In this document: piece after piece, positions 35,115 through 43,476 of the stretch
Numbering within the stretch: position 1 is the stretch's first letter
Layout of the letters: every line of letters begins with the position of its first letter
Position numbers and translations under genes: made by a program
Notes under the pieces: generated by a model
Told to the model about the DNA's origin: nothing
Databases searched by the model: none
Seen by the model: only the letters and a program-made list of their open reading frames with translations
Assembly: GCA_910574255.1 (NCBI GenBank)
Contig: CAJTAK010000002.1
Location: 124,001 to 188,000 of the forward strand
DNA: 64,000 nt
Source: Clostridia bacterium
GTDB lineage: Bacteria; Bacillota; Clostridia; Lachnospirales; Lachnospiraceae
Direction: 5' to 3'

Positions 35115-37253
35115 CTACATCATCGGGTCCATGCCAAGTGCCGGATGTCCTTTTTCTGTTAAGAACTCCAGTAAAGTTTCCGGATCTTCCGCAATGGTCT
35201 CGTCACCGATCATATCGGTGAAGTTCTCGATGCCGTAAAGCTCCTTGGCGGACTCGTTGAGACGCTCCGCAACCGTATCCTTCAGCTCCTTGGGCATCCA
35301 TACGATACGCTCGATGCCGCCCTCGGCTTTCATAAACTTCTTGGAAGCGATGAAGTGCTTTCCGTGTCCCATAAAACCCGGGGTCTGCACTCCGCCGCCC
35401 GTCATGGAAGCCAGTTCCGGGAATGTCATTCCAAGAGGAGTCATTCCTGCATACTCACGGTTGGCAATGATAACGCCGTTGGAGAATGGCTCGATACCGC
35501 AGATACACTCGAAGCATCCGCAGGAGGTCATGGGATTCTCCATAATGGAGTACAGAGATACGTTCTCCAGTGCTCCCTGGGAGTACATCTTCACAGCTTC
35601 ATTGACATCCTCGTACTCGCCGGTACGCTCGTCGATGACACGCTCCTTGGTGATAACCTGGCAGGGTCCCTGGGGATCCAGCTCGTTGGTTGCCTTTGCG
35701 TCAAGCCATGAAACGGCACCGCACAGGCCCAGACGCTCCGGAGTTACCACGCATACGTGGGATGGGGAGAATGCCTGGCAGAGAATACAGCTGTAGTATA
35801 CCTCTACGGACTCGTCTGTCAGGGTGCGAAGTCTGTCATCACGCTTGTCAAAGGAGGGAATCGCCAGATTGTGGCGAAGCTCCGTACACTTCTCCGGATC
35901 CGTGATCACTTTTACCTGACATTTATCAACAACTGCGTCAAACTCGTTTTTAATCTTAGCGTAGAGCACTTCTCCGATATGTTTTGCACGGAAGCCCGCT
36001 TCAAATGCAGCCTTGCCTATACGCACACGAATCATATCACGCTGTCCGGTATGCATTACGCCCTCGATGCAGTTTAAGTAGCTGTGGAACTTACGCTCAA
36101 ATACCGGCTCAAAGTCGGACTGCATGTTCCGTCCGGCAACCTCTACGATGTAACCGATGCTGTGCTTGCTGCCCACCTCAAACTCATCCAGATCCGGCCC
36201 GATAATCTCGATCTTGTGATCCTCAACTTCGGAAGCCTCCTTGGTCTGTACCAGCTCGAAGCAGTCCACACGGGAACCGTCAAACTCAACCTGCATATCT
36301 CCCCGGCGGATAATCTCGCCCTCGAATGCAGAAGCAAATGCAACGGGAATATCAATATCCGTAACCTTAATCTTCACATCTCTTGCCTCAATAGAGGTGG
36401 GATTGAATTTCTCAGTGTCCGGCTGAAGAATCAGGCTCTTAGGTACGTTCATGCCTTTCAGGCTCTCCATATCATTGGAGATAACCGGGAAACCGAATGC
36501 GATTGCTCCGGCACCGCAGCCTACGGTCAGATCGTCAACGGGAGCAAATGCATTGACAAATGCAAATACACGCTCAAAGGTATATTTCATCAAATTCGGC
36601 AGATCGCCCGGTGTAATATTGCCGAAGATCAGAGCCGCACGAAGTGCGATAGAAACTACATGAGCCGCTGTTGTGATATCATTGCCCATCAGGGTTACAC
36701 GTACATTAAAGCCCGTGTTGTAGCCGGCTTCAATCAGCTGATCGCAGATGCCGCCTACACAGGTAACGAAGTTACCCTGTGCCTGGTAGCTCTTCACCAA
36801 AGCTACGGCTTCCTCTACGGAGGGAGCTGCATTGATGATAACCGGTACGCCGGGGATGTCACCTGTTACCAGGGGAACGCCCAGCTCACGGATCATGGCG
36901 TCTGTGAAATGTCCTACGTATGGCTCTTCGTAGGGCTGTGCACCATCCATGTATTTCATGGTCTCGATGATCTCTGCAGCCAGAGCTGTTGCGATACCGG
37001 ACTGGAACACATTATGTAAACGTTCTTTTCTTGTCATCATTTCCTTGATTCTTCCCTCAAGAGCAGCTTTCACCTCTCCTAAGGTGGTCAGCTTCTCTCC
37101 TGTTACCGCATAGTAGCAGGGAAGGCTGTATGCGGTGCTTGGCAGGGATACTGCCGCATCGGCACCATACTTTTCCAATGCTTCTGCAACCGATTTCTCG
37201 GCCCAGGCATACATCTCGCCTGAACCACTGAATACTCTGTCAAATAATGTCAC
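35115..37253 (-). CDS. acsB: CO-methylating acetyl-CoA synthase (ACS)
   Basis: The 712-residue catalytic subunit that condenses CO, the corrinoid methyl group and CoA into acetyl-CoA at the Ni-Ni-Fe4S4 A-cluster. Cluster ligands are seen in YYSCILCQAFSPSHVC, RLGLCGAVSW and MTSCGCFECICGI. The first ~310 residues are the CODH-interacting domain. Translation starts with GTG at 37253 after TTAGGAGG. The gene is preceded by structured repeats at 37275-37523 that separate it from cooC. Confidence 0.97.
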   Translation of the reverse strand: MTLFDRVFSGSGEMYAWAEKSVAEALEKYGADAAVSLPSTAYSLPCYYAVTGEKLTTLGEVKAALEGRIKEMMTRKERLHNVFQSGIATALAAEIIETMKYMDGAQPYEEPYVGHFTDAMIRELGVPLVTGDIPGVPVIINAAPSVEEAVALVKSYQAQGNFVTCVGGICDQLIEAGYNTGFNVRVTLMGNDITTAAHVVSIALRAALIFGNITPGDLPNLMKYTFERVFAFVNAFAPVDDLTVGCGAGAIAFGFPVISNDMESLKGMNVPKSLILQPDTEKFNPTSIEARDVKIKVTDIDIPVAFASAFEGEIIRRGDMQVEFDGSRVDCFELVQTKEASEVEDHKIEIIGPDLDEFEVGSKHSIGYIVEVAGRNMQSDFEPVFERKFHSYLNCIEGVMHTGQRDMIRVRIGKAAFEAGFRAKHIGEVLYAKIKNEFDAVVDKCQVKVITDPEKCTELRHNLAIPSFDKRDDRLRTLTDESVEVYYSCILCQAFSPSHVCVVTPERLGLCGAVSWLDAKATNELDPQGPCQVITKERVIDERTGEYEDVNEAVKMYSQGALENVSLYSIMENPMTSCGCFECICGIEPFSNGVIIANREYAGMTPLGMTFPELASMTGGGVQTPGFMGHGKHFIASKKFMKAEGGIERIVWMPKELKDTVAERLNESAKELYGIENFTDMIGDETIAEDPETLLEFLTEKGHPALGMDPMM

Positions 37254-37274
37254 GGTATAAACCTCCTAATTATA

Positions 37275-37380
37275 AGTTCCGCTTCAGCCCTCCAGTACAC
37301 CCTCTTATAGAACAATTTCCGACCGCAAGTACATGCGTTCGTAAATCGTTCTGTGCACTGTTCGGGCTTCGCTGTTTTTT
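37275..37380 (+). repeat. Structured repeat family A, copy 2
   Basis: Starts AGTTCCG and ends CTGTTTTTT. The innermost stem is CGACCGCA with TGCGTTCG, where other copies have CACA with TGTG. The next stem is AGAACAATTT with AAATCGTTCT. It lies between cooC and acsB. Confidence 0.8.
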
Positions 37381-37387
37381 ATTAGCT

Positions 37388-37530
37388 ACAAGCAGTGCGT
37401 GGCGGAAAATTTGAAAACGGAATGGGGTGCTGGCACACCAGGCCGTTTTTAAATTTTTTGACACATACGGCGACAGCCGTAAAGCGAGGAAAACCGAATG
37501 GTTTTTCGAGCTTAGCACTGCGGAAACTTT
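37388..37530 (+). repeat. Complex inverted repeat element (family I)
   Basis: GCAGTGC (37393-37399) pairs with GCACTGC near 37515-37521; inside, AAAATTTGAAAACGG pairs with CCGTTTTTAAATTTTT around a GGTG...CACC hairpin, followed by a CGGCGACAGCCG hairpin. It directly follows repeat A copy 2. No coding potential. Confidence 0.65.
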
Positions 37531-38292
37531 TTAATTTTCTAATAATTCCTTTATTTTCCGAATCTCCTCCGTCGCCTCCCGGCTGATGTCGTAGGGGGAT
37601 TTCCCCTGCCGGTCTGCGTCGATGACATCCGTATTGTAATGGATAAAGCCCAGTAAATCCTCCGCCGGTATCTTGGATCGGACAAAATCCTCGTCCTCGG
37701 GTCCCCGGACCTTGTTGGCAACCACACGAACCCTCTTCACGCCCAGATCCATCGCCAGACGCTTCACGTTCTTATAGGTCTGTACGCTTCTCGCTCCCGG
37801 CTCAATGACTACCACAAACTGATCCACACCCTCGCAGGTGCCCCGCCCCAGGTGTTCCAGGCCGGCCTCCATGTCCATGATGACCACGTCCTTGCTCCGC
37901 AGGCTTAAGTAATTGAGAATCCGTTTCAGCATCACATGCTCGGGACAGACACAACCGCCCCCGCCGGTTTCCACGGTTCCCAGGGTCAGAAGTTTGACAC
38001 CATTGTAGGTTTTGCTGTAGGTATCCGGTATGTCATCCACCTTGGGATTTAAGGTGTAAAAGGTATTGTCGGCCCCTGCTCCGGTACGCTCCTCGATGAG
38101 CTTCCGCATCCGGGAAATGGGGATAATGGAATCCAGAATCTCCTCCGGAAATCCCAGTGCCAGGCCCAGATTTGCATCCGGATCCACATCCGCCGCCAGT
38201 ACGGTCCTGCCCTCTGCCGCACAGAGCCTTGCAAGGGTTGCCGCAAATGTGGTCTTTCCCACGCCGCCCTTACCGGTTATTGCAATCTTCAT
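37531..38292 (-). CDS. cooC: CODH nickel-insertion ATPase CooC
   Basis: A 253-residue MinD/SIMIBI-class ATPase: deviant Walker A GKGGVGKTTFAATLARL, the nickel-binding pair in GGGGCVCPEH, and VIMDMEAGLEHLGRG. CooC dimers bind Ni through the CxC motif and help load the C-cluster of CODH. It lies between acsA and acsB. A second CooC-like ATPase is encoded at 40496. Confidence 0.93.
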   Translation of the reverse strand: MKIAITGKGGVGKTTFAATLARLCAAEGRTVLAADVDPDANLGLALGFPEEILDSIIPISRMRKLIEERTGAGADNTFYTLNPKVDDIPDTYSKTYNGVKLLTLGTVETGGGGCVCPEHVMLKRILNYLSLRSKDVVIMDMEAGLEHLGRGTCEGVDQFVVVIEPGARSVQTYKNVKRLAMDLGVKRVRVVANKVRGPEDEDFVRSKIPAEDLLGFIHYNTDVIDADRQGKSPYDISREATEEIRKIKELLEN

Positions 38293-38408
38293 ACGTCTAC
38301 ACTCCTAACTGCTGCTTATCCATGTTTTAAAGATTCAACTAACTCAAACGTTCAGCTGAACTTTTTTCCACTCACTCCAGATTACGTTTCGTAACCTGTC
38401 GTTAATGC

Positions 38409-38438
38409 TCGAAAAATGCCCTTGCAAGCAAGCATTTT
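38409..38438 (-). terminator. Hairpin between acsA and cooC
   Basis: GAAAAATGC / GCATTTTTC (38409-38417, 38430-38438) forms a nine-bp stem with T-rich 3' arm on the minus strand, just after acsA. It may attenuate or stabilise rather than end transcription, since the operon continues. Confidence 0.5.
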
Positions 38439-38446
38439 TCTTCACA

Positions 38447-40339
38447 TTAGATTCCAAGAGCCGTCCTCTTCTCTTCAATCCGGTCAATCATTGCGTCAAC
38501 CAGTTTGTCGATATCTTTCTCTACGGTGTAGGAAGCCTCTACCCAATCCTTAATGCCGTGTTTCAGAAGATTATCTACCTCCGTAGAACCGCATACATAG
38601 GGATCTACGCCCAGGAACGTGTCAATACCGGTAGCAACAACGTAGTTACCGATGGAAACGGCTTTCTCGGACATCCACTCGGGAGCACAACCCACAACGG
38701 GAACCTGGGAAATGTTCCAACCGGAATCCTTGGCAATGTCGGCTGCCAGAATCATCATACGGCTGATATCCACGCAGGAGCCCATATGCAGTACGGGAGG
38801 AATGTTTGCCAGCTCGCAAACTCTCTTTAAGCCTGCACCGCAGAGATCCTTTGCATCCTTATTCATCAGACCTGCCTTTGCGGCTGCCTGTGCAGAGCAT
38901 CCGGAAGCAATGATAATAATATCATTTGCAATCAGCTTCTTCATCAGCTCGATATGAGCAACGTCCGGACGAATCTTCGGGTTGTTGCAGCCTACCATAG
39001 CAACGGCACCTCTGAGAACACCGGACTTCACGCACTCTACGAGGGGCTTGGTGGTTCCTGTCTCATCCACATAGGAGTTGGTAACCGTATCCAGAGTTTT
39101 CTTGATAGCCTCTACGGAATAGCCAACCGTTGCTTTCTGCTTCATATCCGGAATATAAACCAATTCGGGTTTCCGGTTCTTGAAGTTGTCAATGGCCATC
39201 TTTACGATTGCCTTGGCGTTCTCGCCTGCTGTCTCCGCTGTGAAATGCATAAACTCGGAATCGGGCATCTGTGCAATCTTAGAAGTAGTTACGAATTTTG
39301 TATGGAAGCACTTGCTTAAGGGTCCCAATGCCGGGAAAATACACTGTACGTCTACGACAATGGCCTCGCAGGCACCTGTCAGTACGACATTTTCCTGCTG
39401 CAAGAAGTTACCGGCCATGGGGATTCCCCGACGCATGGCAACCTCGTTGGAGGTACAGCATACACCGGAAATGGTGATGCCCTTTGCACCTACGCTCTTG
39501 GCATATGCGATCATCTCAGGATCATCTGCATACTCGCAGATCATCTCAGAAAGTGACGGGTCATGTCCGTGAACCACGATATTTACATTCTCTGCCACCA
39601 TAACGCCCAGGTTTGCCTCGGTGTCAATGGGCTTCGGTGTTCCGAACAGTACGTCTGAGAACTCCGTACCCATCATGGAGCCGCCCCATCCGTCGCAAAG
39701 ACCGGTACGTAAGGACTGACGAATCAATGCTTCCGGCTTGGAGGAACATCCCATATGGGTCATATGTAAGGAGCTTGCAACCTCACGGTCAATGGCACGA
39801 GGAGCAATCTCTTCTCTCTCCCACAGCTCCTGGGTGTGCTGAGGTGCTCTCTTCAAGAAACGCTGATGTCCAAAGGGCTTTCCATACTCCATAAGGCCCT
39901 CTACGGCTACCTCATGAGCCAGATCATAGATATCCTTGCCCTCTGTCTCAATGCCCCACTCCTTGGCAATGCGGATCAGCTTCTCCGGATCTTTTACCTT
40001 GTAGTTTCCGTCCGGTGCAGTACAGTGCAGGGTGTGGCAGATCTCACGGCCGTGGTCAGAGTGGGTTGCAGCTCCGCCGGCTGTGAACTTCAGATAGTTA
40101 CGTCCTACGATGCCGTGTACGTCGCATCCGCAGATACCTCTCGGTGCCTTGGGTGTGATACGGCAGGGTCCCATAGAACAGATTCGGCAGCAGACACCCT
40201 GCTCACCGAACTTACAGTGGGGGGTCTGGTTCTTCACACGAAGCTGCCAGGAATCGGCACCAACCTTCGCCCCTGTTTCCAACAGTCTGGCTGTTGCGGC
40301 TTCAAATTCTTCCACCGTTGTCAATTTAAAGTCTCCCAT
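38447..40339 (-). CDS. acsA: Carbon monoxide dehydrogenase catalytic subunit
   Basis: The 630-residue Ni-CODH that reduces CO2 to CO for acetyl-CoA synthase. The N-terminal B- and D-cluster cysteines are in FGEQGVCCRICSMGPCRITP and GICGCDVHG. C-cluster ligands are in HGHDPSLSEM (His), ISGVCCTSNE, VDVQCIFPAL, MVGCNNPK, ASGCSAQAAAK and HMGSCVDISR. No ligand is obviously missing. A GGAGG precedes the ATG. Confidence 0.97.
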   Translation of the reverse strand: MGDFKLTTVEEFEAATARLLETGAKVGADSWQLRVKNQTPHCKFGEQGVCCRICSMGPCRITPKAPRGICGCDVHGIVGRNYLKFTAGGAATHSDHGREICHTLHCTAPDGNYKVKDPEKLIRIAKEWGIETEGKDIYDLAHEVAVEGLMEYGKPFGHQRFLKRAPQHTQELWEREEIAPRAIDREVASSLHMTHMGCSSKPEALIRQSLRTGLCDGWGGSMMGTEFSDVLFGTPKPIDTEANLGVMVAENVNIVVHGHDPSLSEMICEYADDPEMIAYAKSVGAKGITISGVCCTSNEVAMRRGIPMAGNFLQQENVVLTGACEAIVVDVQCIFPALGPLSKCFHTKFVTTSKIAQMPDSEFMHFTAETAGENAKAIVKMAIDNFKNRKPELVYIPDMKQKATVGYSVEAIKKTLDTVTNSYVDETGTTKPLVECVKSGVLRGAVAMVGCNNPKIRPDVAHIELMKKLIANDIIIIASGCSAQAAAKAGLMNKDAKDLCGAGLKRVCELANIPPVLHMGSCVDISRMMILAADIAKDSGWNISQVPVVGCAPEWMSEKAVSIGNYVVATGIDTFLGVDPYVCGSTEVDNLLKHGIKDWVEASYTVEKDIDKLVDAMIDRIEEKRTALGI

Positions 40340-40495
40340 TATAAACCTCCTAAAAAATTTATGATAAAAATCTGCAAGCTCTTATTCTGCCGTCAGGCAA
40401 CGGGCCTGCTCTTATCATGTTCCGCATTTGCAGGAATATCTGCTCATTTTTCCGGAGATATTCCTCTGTTCCGATAAACCGGAATTAGATTTCTT

Positions 40496-41269
40496 CTATG
40501 ACAAATCTAATTTGCCGATGATGTCATACAGTGCCTTACGCACCGGGGAATCCTCCGGCAGCTTGACGGTAGGCACTCCGTCGCAGTCAAATTCAAAGAC
40601 CTGCTCATCCTGGGGAACGACACCCAGAAGTGTTAAGCCCTGCTTTTCAATTTCTTCCTTCGTTCCGTCGTTCAGAACACCGCCCGGAGCACGGTTTACG
40701 ATAAGGCCCACCGTGTTCGGCTTTAATCCGCACTCGGGTATCAGCTTGGCGATACGGCCTACCGCCTGGACGCCTCTTCTGGAGCAGTCGCTGACCAGAA
40801 TGATGGTGTCAACCTTAGGAAGAATCCCCCGGCTGATATGCTCCATTCCGGCTTCATTGTCCACGACTACGTATTTGTAATTCTGGGCGTACTTGGAAAT
40901 CTGGGCAGTTAAAAGTCCGTTTACAAAGCAGTAACAGCCTTTGCCCTGGGTATGGCCCATGACCAGAAGATCGTAGTCGTCCTCCTCTACCAGTGCGGAA
41001 CTGAACTTCATTTCCGCATAATCCTGCTTGGACATCCCCAGAGGAATGGGATTGGTACTGGAGATCTCCGCCTGGGCTATTTCCTCACGAATCTCGCCCA
41101 AGGTGGCATCCACCTCTACGCCAAGCACTTCATTTAAGTTGGAATTTGCATCCGCATCTACCGCCAGTACGGGGCCCTGCTTTTTCTGGCACAGGTACTC
41201 GATTAAAAGACCTGTCAGGGTTGTCTTACCTACGCCGCCCTTACCGGCTACCGCTATTGTGTGTGCCAT
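40496..41269 (-). CDS. CooC-like nickel-insertion ATPase (AcsF-type), second copy
   Basis: A 257-residue SIMIBI ATPase: AGKGGVGKTTLTGLLIEYL, CYCFVNGLL with the CxC pair, VVDNEAGMEHISRGIL. It differs clearly from the other CooC (CYC in place of CVC, different flanks). One of the two probably serves CODH and the other acetyl-CoA synthase, as proposed for CooC and AcsF in other acetogens; which does which cannot be decided here. Confidence 0.9.
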   Translation of the reverse strand: MAHTIAVAGKGGVGKTTLTGLLIEYLCQKKQGPVLAVDADANSNLNEVLGVEVDATLGEIREEIAQAEISSTNPIPLGMSKQDYAEMKFSSALVEEDDYDLLVMGHTQGKGCYCFVNGLLTAQISKYAQNYKYVVVDNEAGMEHISRGILPKVDTIILVSDCSRRGVQAVGRIAKLIPECGLKPNTVGLIVNRAPGGVLNDGTKEEIEKQGLTLLGVVPQDEQVFEFDCDGVPTVKLPEDSPVRKALYDIIGKLDLS

Positions 41270-41287
41270 GTTTTTTCTCCTATTTTA

Positions 41288-41394
41288 AGTCCCGTAATAT
41301 TCCATCCAGTACACGGGTATAAAATCAATTTCCAGTCACAAATGCATGTGCCTGTAAATTGATTTGTGCACTGTATGGAATATTACTGTTTTCC
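41288..41394 (+). repeat. Structured repeat family A, copy 3 (tandem 1 of 3)
   Basis: Outer stem AATATTCCAT with ATGGAATATT, middle stem AAATCAATTT with AAATTGATTT, inner hairpin CACA with TGTG. The element starts AGTCCCG and ends CTGTTTTCC, and the next copy starts at the next base. Confidence 0.92.
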
Positions 41395-41501
41395 AGTTCC
41401 GTAATATCCCTTCCAATACATCTGTATGAAATCAATTCCCAGTCACAAATGCATGTGCCTGTAAATTGATTTGTGCACTGTATGGAATATTACTGTTTTC
41501 C
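41395..41501 (+). repeat. Structured repeat family A, copy 4 (tandem 2 of 3)
   Basis: About 90% identical to the preceding copy; the right half is identical. The outer stem is less perfect on the left arm (AATATCCCTT). Confidence 0.92.
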
Positions 41502-41609
41502 AGTTCCGCAATATCCCATCCAGTACGCAGGTATCGGAGATGAATTTCCGGCCGCAAAAATATGTGTCCGTAAATCCATCCGGGTACCGAACGGGACATT
41601 GCCGATTTA
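41502..41609 (+). repeat. Structured repeat family A, copy 5 (tandem 3 of 3)
   Basis: A more diverged copy: CAATATCCC with GGGACATTG forms the outer stem and GATGAATTT with AAATCCATC the middle one. It ends about ten bases before the cooT stop codon on the opposite strand. Confidence 0.85.
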
Positions 41610-41620
41610 TATGACCGGTC

Positions 41621-41812
41621 TTAGGCCGGACAGTTCAGCTTTACTACGGAACCGGTCAGATCCACAAAAGAAATGCTTCCCTCTACTATCGTCTCGGCTC
41701 CCATGATATCCACCAGGCGAACCTGGCTTCCCTCTACATAAATCTTACTCACATTCTTTAATACAACTTCTTCCGTATCCTTGGTGGTTTTATAAACCGT
41801 TGCCAGACACAT
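41621..41812 (-). CDS. cooT: CooT-family nickel-binding protein
   Basis: A 63-residue beta-rich protein starting MCLATVY. The Cys at position 2 is the nickel ligand described for CooT dimers. SKIYVEGSQVRLVDIMGAE and the end SVVKLNCPA match the family. AAAGGAGGTGTACTT precedes the ATG. Its place in the CODH/ACS operon supports a role in nickel delivery to CODH. Confidence 0.9.
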   Translation of the reverse strand: MCLATVYKTTKDTEEVVLKNVSKIYVEGSQVRLVDIMGAETIVEGSISFVDLTGSVVKLNCPA

Positions 41813-41879
41813 AAGTACACCTCCTTTCCGGTTTTGCAGCTTTATCTGCTTAACAGTTTTACAAACCGTAAGTCAATTT

Positions 41880-42140
41880 TCAGCTTGGCTGTGATCCACT
41901 TTTACTTGTTGAACTGATAAACAAGAAAAATGCAATCAGGAACAAAACCAGTGCAAAAATTGCTGTGTAATGGGTTCCGTGTGTTCCATTTGACCATGGA
42001 GATAATCCCAAACCTGTCAGGATATTATCTCCAAAGCAGAAACCTTGCTTACTCCATGTAAATCCAAACATGAAAGCAAACAACATCAACACAGCCGAAA
42101 AAATGCGTACTATCTTTACACTTAAATTGTACCTCAACAC
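41880..42140 (-). CDS. Small membrane protein of the acs operon, unknown
   Basis: An 86-residue protein with two hydrophobic segments (about residues 9-27, IVRIFSAVLMLFAFMFGF, and 57-76, YTAIFALVLFLIAFFLFIS) joined by a Gly/Trp/His-containing loop with one Cys. It starts with GTG (or the next TTG) after AAAGGA. I know no family. It lies between the His-rich protein and CooT genes, so a role in metal or CO handling is possible but only by context. Confidence 0.6.
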   Translation of the reverse strand: MLRYNLSVKIVRIFSAVLMLFAFMFGFTWSKQGFCFGDNILTGLGLSPWSNGTHGTHYTAIFALVLFLIAFFLFISSTSKSGSQPS

Positions 42141-42270
42141 AGATTGATTTCCTTTCCAAATCCCAATTTACAGGCTGCGTATAAAAAGTACTTGACTTAT
42201 TCACCCTTTACGCCACATCCCCGTAAACGGAATCCAACAGCTCTGCAATGCTGCAGAGAAATAAAATGTT

Positions 42271-42651
42271 CTATTGCGGAGCTTTCACACTGGAAAGAGC
42301 CACGCTCAGATACAGATTGCCTTTCTCAAAATTCTCAACTGCCTTTTCAATCTGTGACGCCGCCTCTTCCTTTCCGTCCTTGCGGAACTGCTTCGCAATC
42401 TCTGCCAGTTCTGCCGCATGATGCTTGTTGTGATCCAACATATATGCTAAAATTGCTTCCTGCTCATTGGCCGGACGCTCCCCGCCGCATCCTCCGCAAC
42501 CCTCACAGTTTTCATGGCTATGAGTGTGATCATGCTCCTCCTCATGACCGTGGGCATGCTCGTGTGCATGGGTATGGGTGCAGCCGTCCTTGTGAGTATG
42601 TTCATGTGTATGACCATGCGTATGTCCATGATCGCCGTCTACGATATGCAT
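42271..42651 (-). CDS. Histidine-rich metal-binding protein of the acs operon
   Basis: A 126-residue protein. The first ~60 residues consist largely of HxH repeats (GHTHGHTHEHTHKDGCTHTH and similar), followed by CEGCGGCGGE and a helical C-terminal domain of about 65 residues (ILAYMLDHNKHHAAELAEIA). Such tracts bind Ni, Co or Zn. As first gene of the CODH/ACS operon it most likely stores or delivers nickel for CODH and ACS, or cobalt for the corrinoid. AATAGGAGGAGC precedes the ATG. Confidence 0.85.
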   Translation of the reverse strand: MHIVDGDHGHTHGHTHEHTHKDGCTHTHAHEHAHGHEEEHDHTHSHENCEGCGGCGGERPANEQEAILAYMLDHNKHHAAELAEIAKQFRKDGKEEAASQIEKAVENFEKGNLYLSVALSSVKAPQ

Positions 42652-42670
42652 TATTGCTCCTCCTATTTAA

Positions 42671-42792
42671 AGTTCCGTAATATTCAGTTCATGCACCCTT
42701 ATCTAAATCAATTTCCATCCGCAAGTGCATGCGTCTGTAAATCGATTTGTGCATAAACTGAATGTTACTGTTTCAAGTTCCGTAATATTCAC
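42671..42792 (+). repeat. Structured repeat family A, copy 6 plus a truncated seventh
   Basis: 42671-42775 is a full copy with outer stem TTCAGTTCATGCAC / GTGCATAAACTGAA and inner CGCA / TGCG. At 42776 the first 15 bases of another copy follow (AGTTCCGTAATATTC) and then stop. The element lies in the 5' untranslated region of the acs operon. Confidence 0.85.
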
Positions 42793-42820
42793 TATATTGT
42801 GTTAAATTCATCACAAACTT

Positions 42821-42855
42821 AGGGTTATTATACCCTATATGGGGGATTTAATCAA
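42821..42855 (-). promoter_or_regulatory. Promoter and operator-like palindrome of the acs operon
   Basis: On the minus strand TTGATT (42850-42855), a 17-base spacer and a perfect TATAAT (42827-42832) form a strong promoter. TAGGGT-ATAATA-ACCCTA is an inverted repeat centred on the -10 box, so a regulator could bind there. It lies 175 bases before the first operon gene. Confidence 0.8.
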
Positions 42856-42986
42856 GTTCATTTCCCCTGAGGAATTGCTTTTTTTTCAATACATCTTTGC
42901 ATTTGTATATTTATTTTTGTTATATTTCTTTTGGATTTTCTTACAGGGCTCTTTTCTATTGTATTTAAAAAGTAAAACATTCACAT

Positions 42987-43009
42987 TTTCCTGATTTTTC
43001 GTATCAGGA
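42987..43009. terminator. Small hairpin upstream of the acs promoter
   Basis: TTCCTGA / TCAGGAA with a TTTTTCGTA loop. It may end transcription from the degenerate region at 43.0-43.5 kb. The rest of 42856-43023 is AT-rich with nothing recognisable. Confidence 0.4.
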
Positions 43010-43023
43010 AGTATTTCAGCGGA

Positions 43024-43460
43024 CTATGACCTCACCTCAAGCATCAGACCTATCTTTATGTCAACCATATCATAACGGATGATTGGAAGAAAATCCAGAA
43101 GTAACTTTTGAAAGATTTGTAAAATTTTGTCTTTCAGAAACTCCGTGAATATTTGCTTCCTCTCAAATACCACGAAAAAACCATACGTTTTGCCATCGTT
43201 GCGATTCCTCACAAAATACCGCAAAACCAATGCTTTTTCTATTCTTATCGCCAAAAATAATATAGGTGCCAGCTCCAATGAACCAACACCTATACTCATC
43301 ATTTATAACTATTTTTTTACGCTGCCCTGTGCTTTTCTCACTTCATCTATCAAAATATTTAAAAGTGCCGCCGTTTCCGTCTCCGTATGCTTTTCCAATA
43401 CGGACAATATTGATTGTTCCACCCATATACCTAATTGTAAAAACAGCACCCGCCTAAACC
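43024..43460 (-). pseudogene. Degenerate coding remnants of unknown family
   Basis: Two protein-like fragments follow each other on the minus strand. One reads VEQSILSVLEKHTETETAAL and ends VRKAQGSVKK then stop near 43310. The second, 43024-43302, reads PILFLAIRIEKALVLRYFVR and EFLKDKILQIFQKLLLDFL. Neither has a convincing ribosome site and I recognise no family. They probably derive from one or two decayed genes. Confidence 0.4.
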
Positions 43461-43476
43461 TATGTCCGCTTTCCTG

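Noticed and set aside
36084..37019. A 311-codon plus-strand ORF inside acsB
   Set aside because: Antisense shadow of a well-conserved catalytic gene, no ribosome binding site.
41288..41609. Three tandem ~107-base repeats looked at as a CRISPR array
   Set aside because: There are no unique spacers between units, units are far longer than CRISPR repeats, they fold into a single large hairpin, and no cas gene is in the window.
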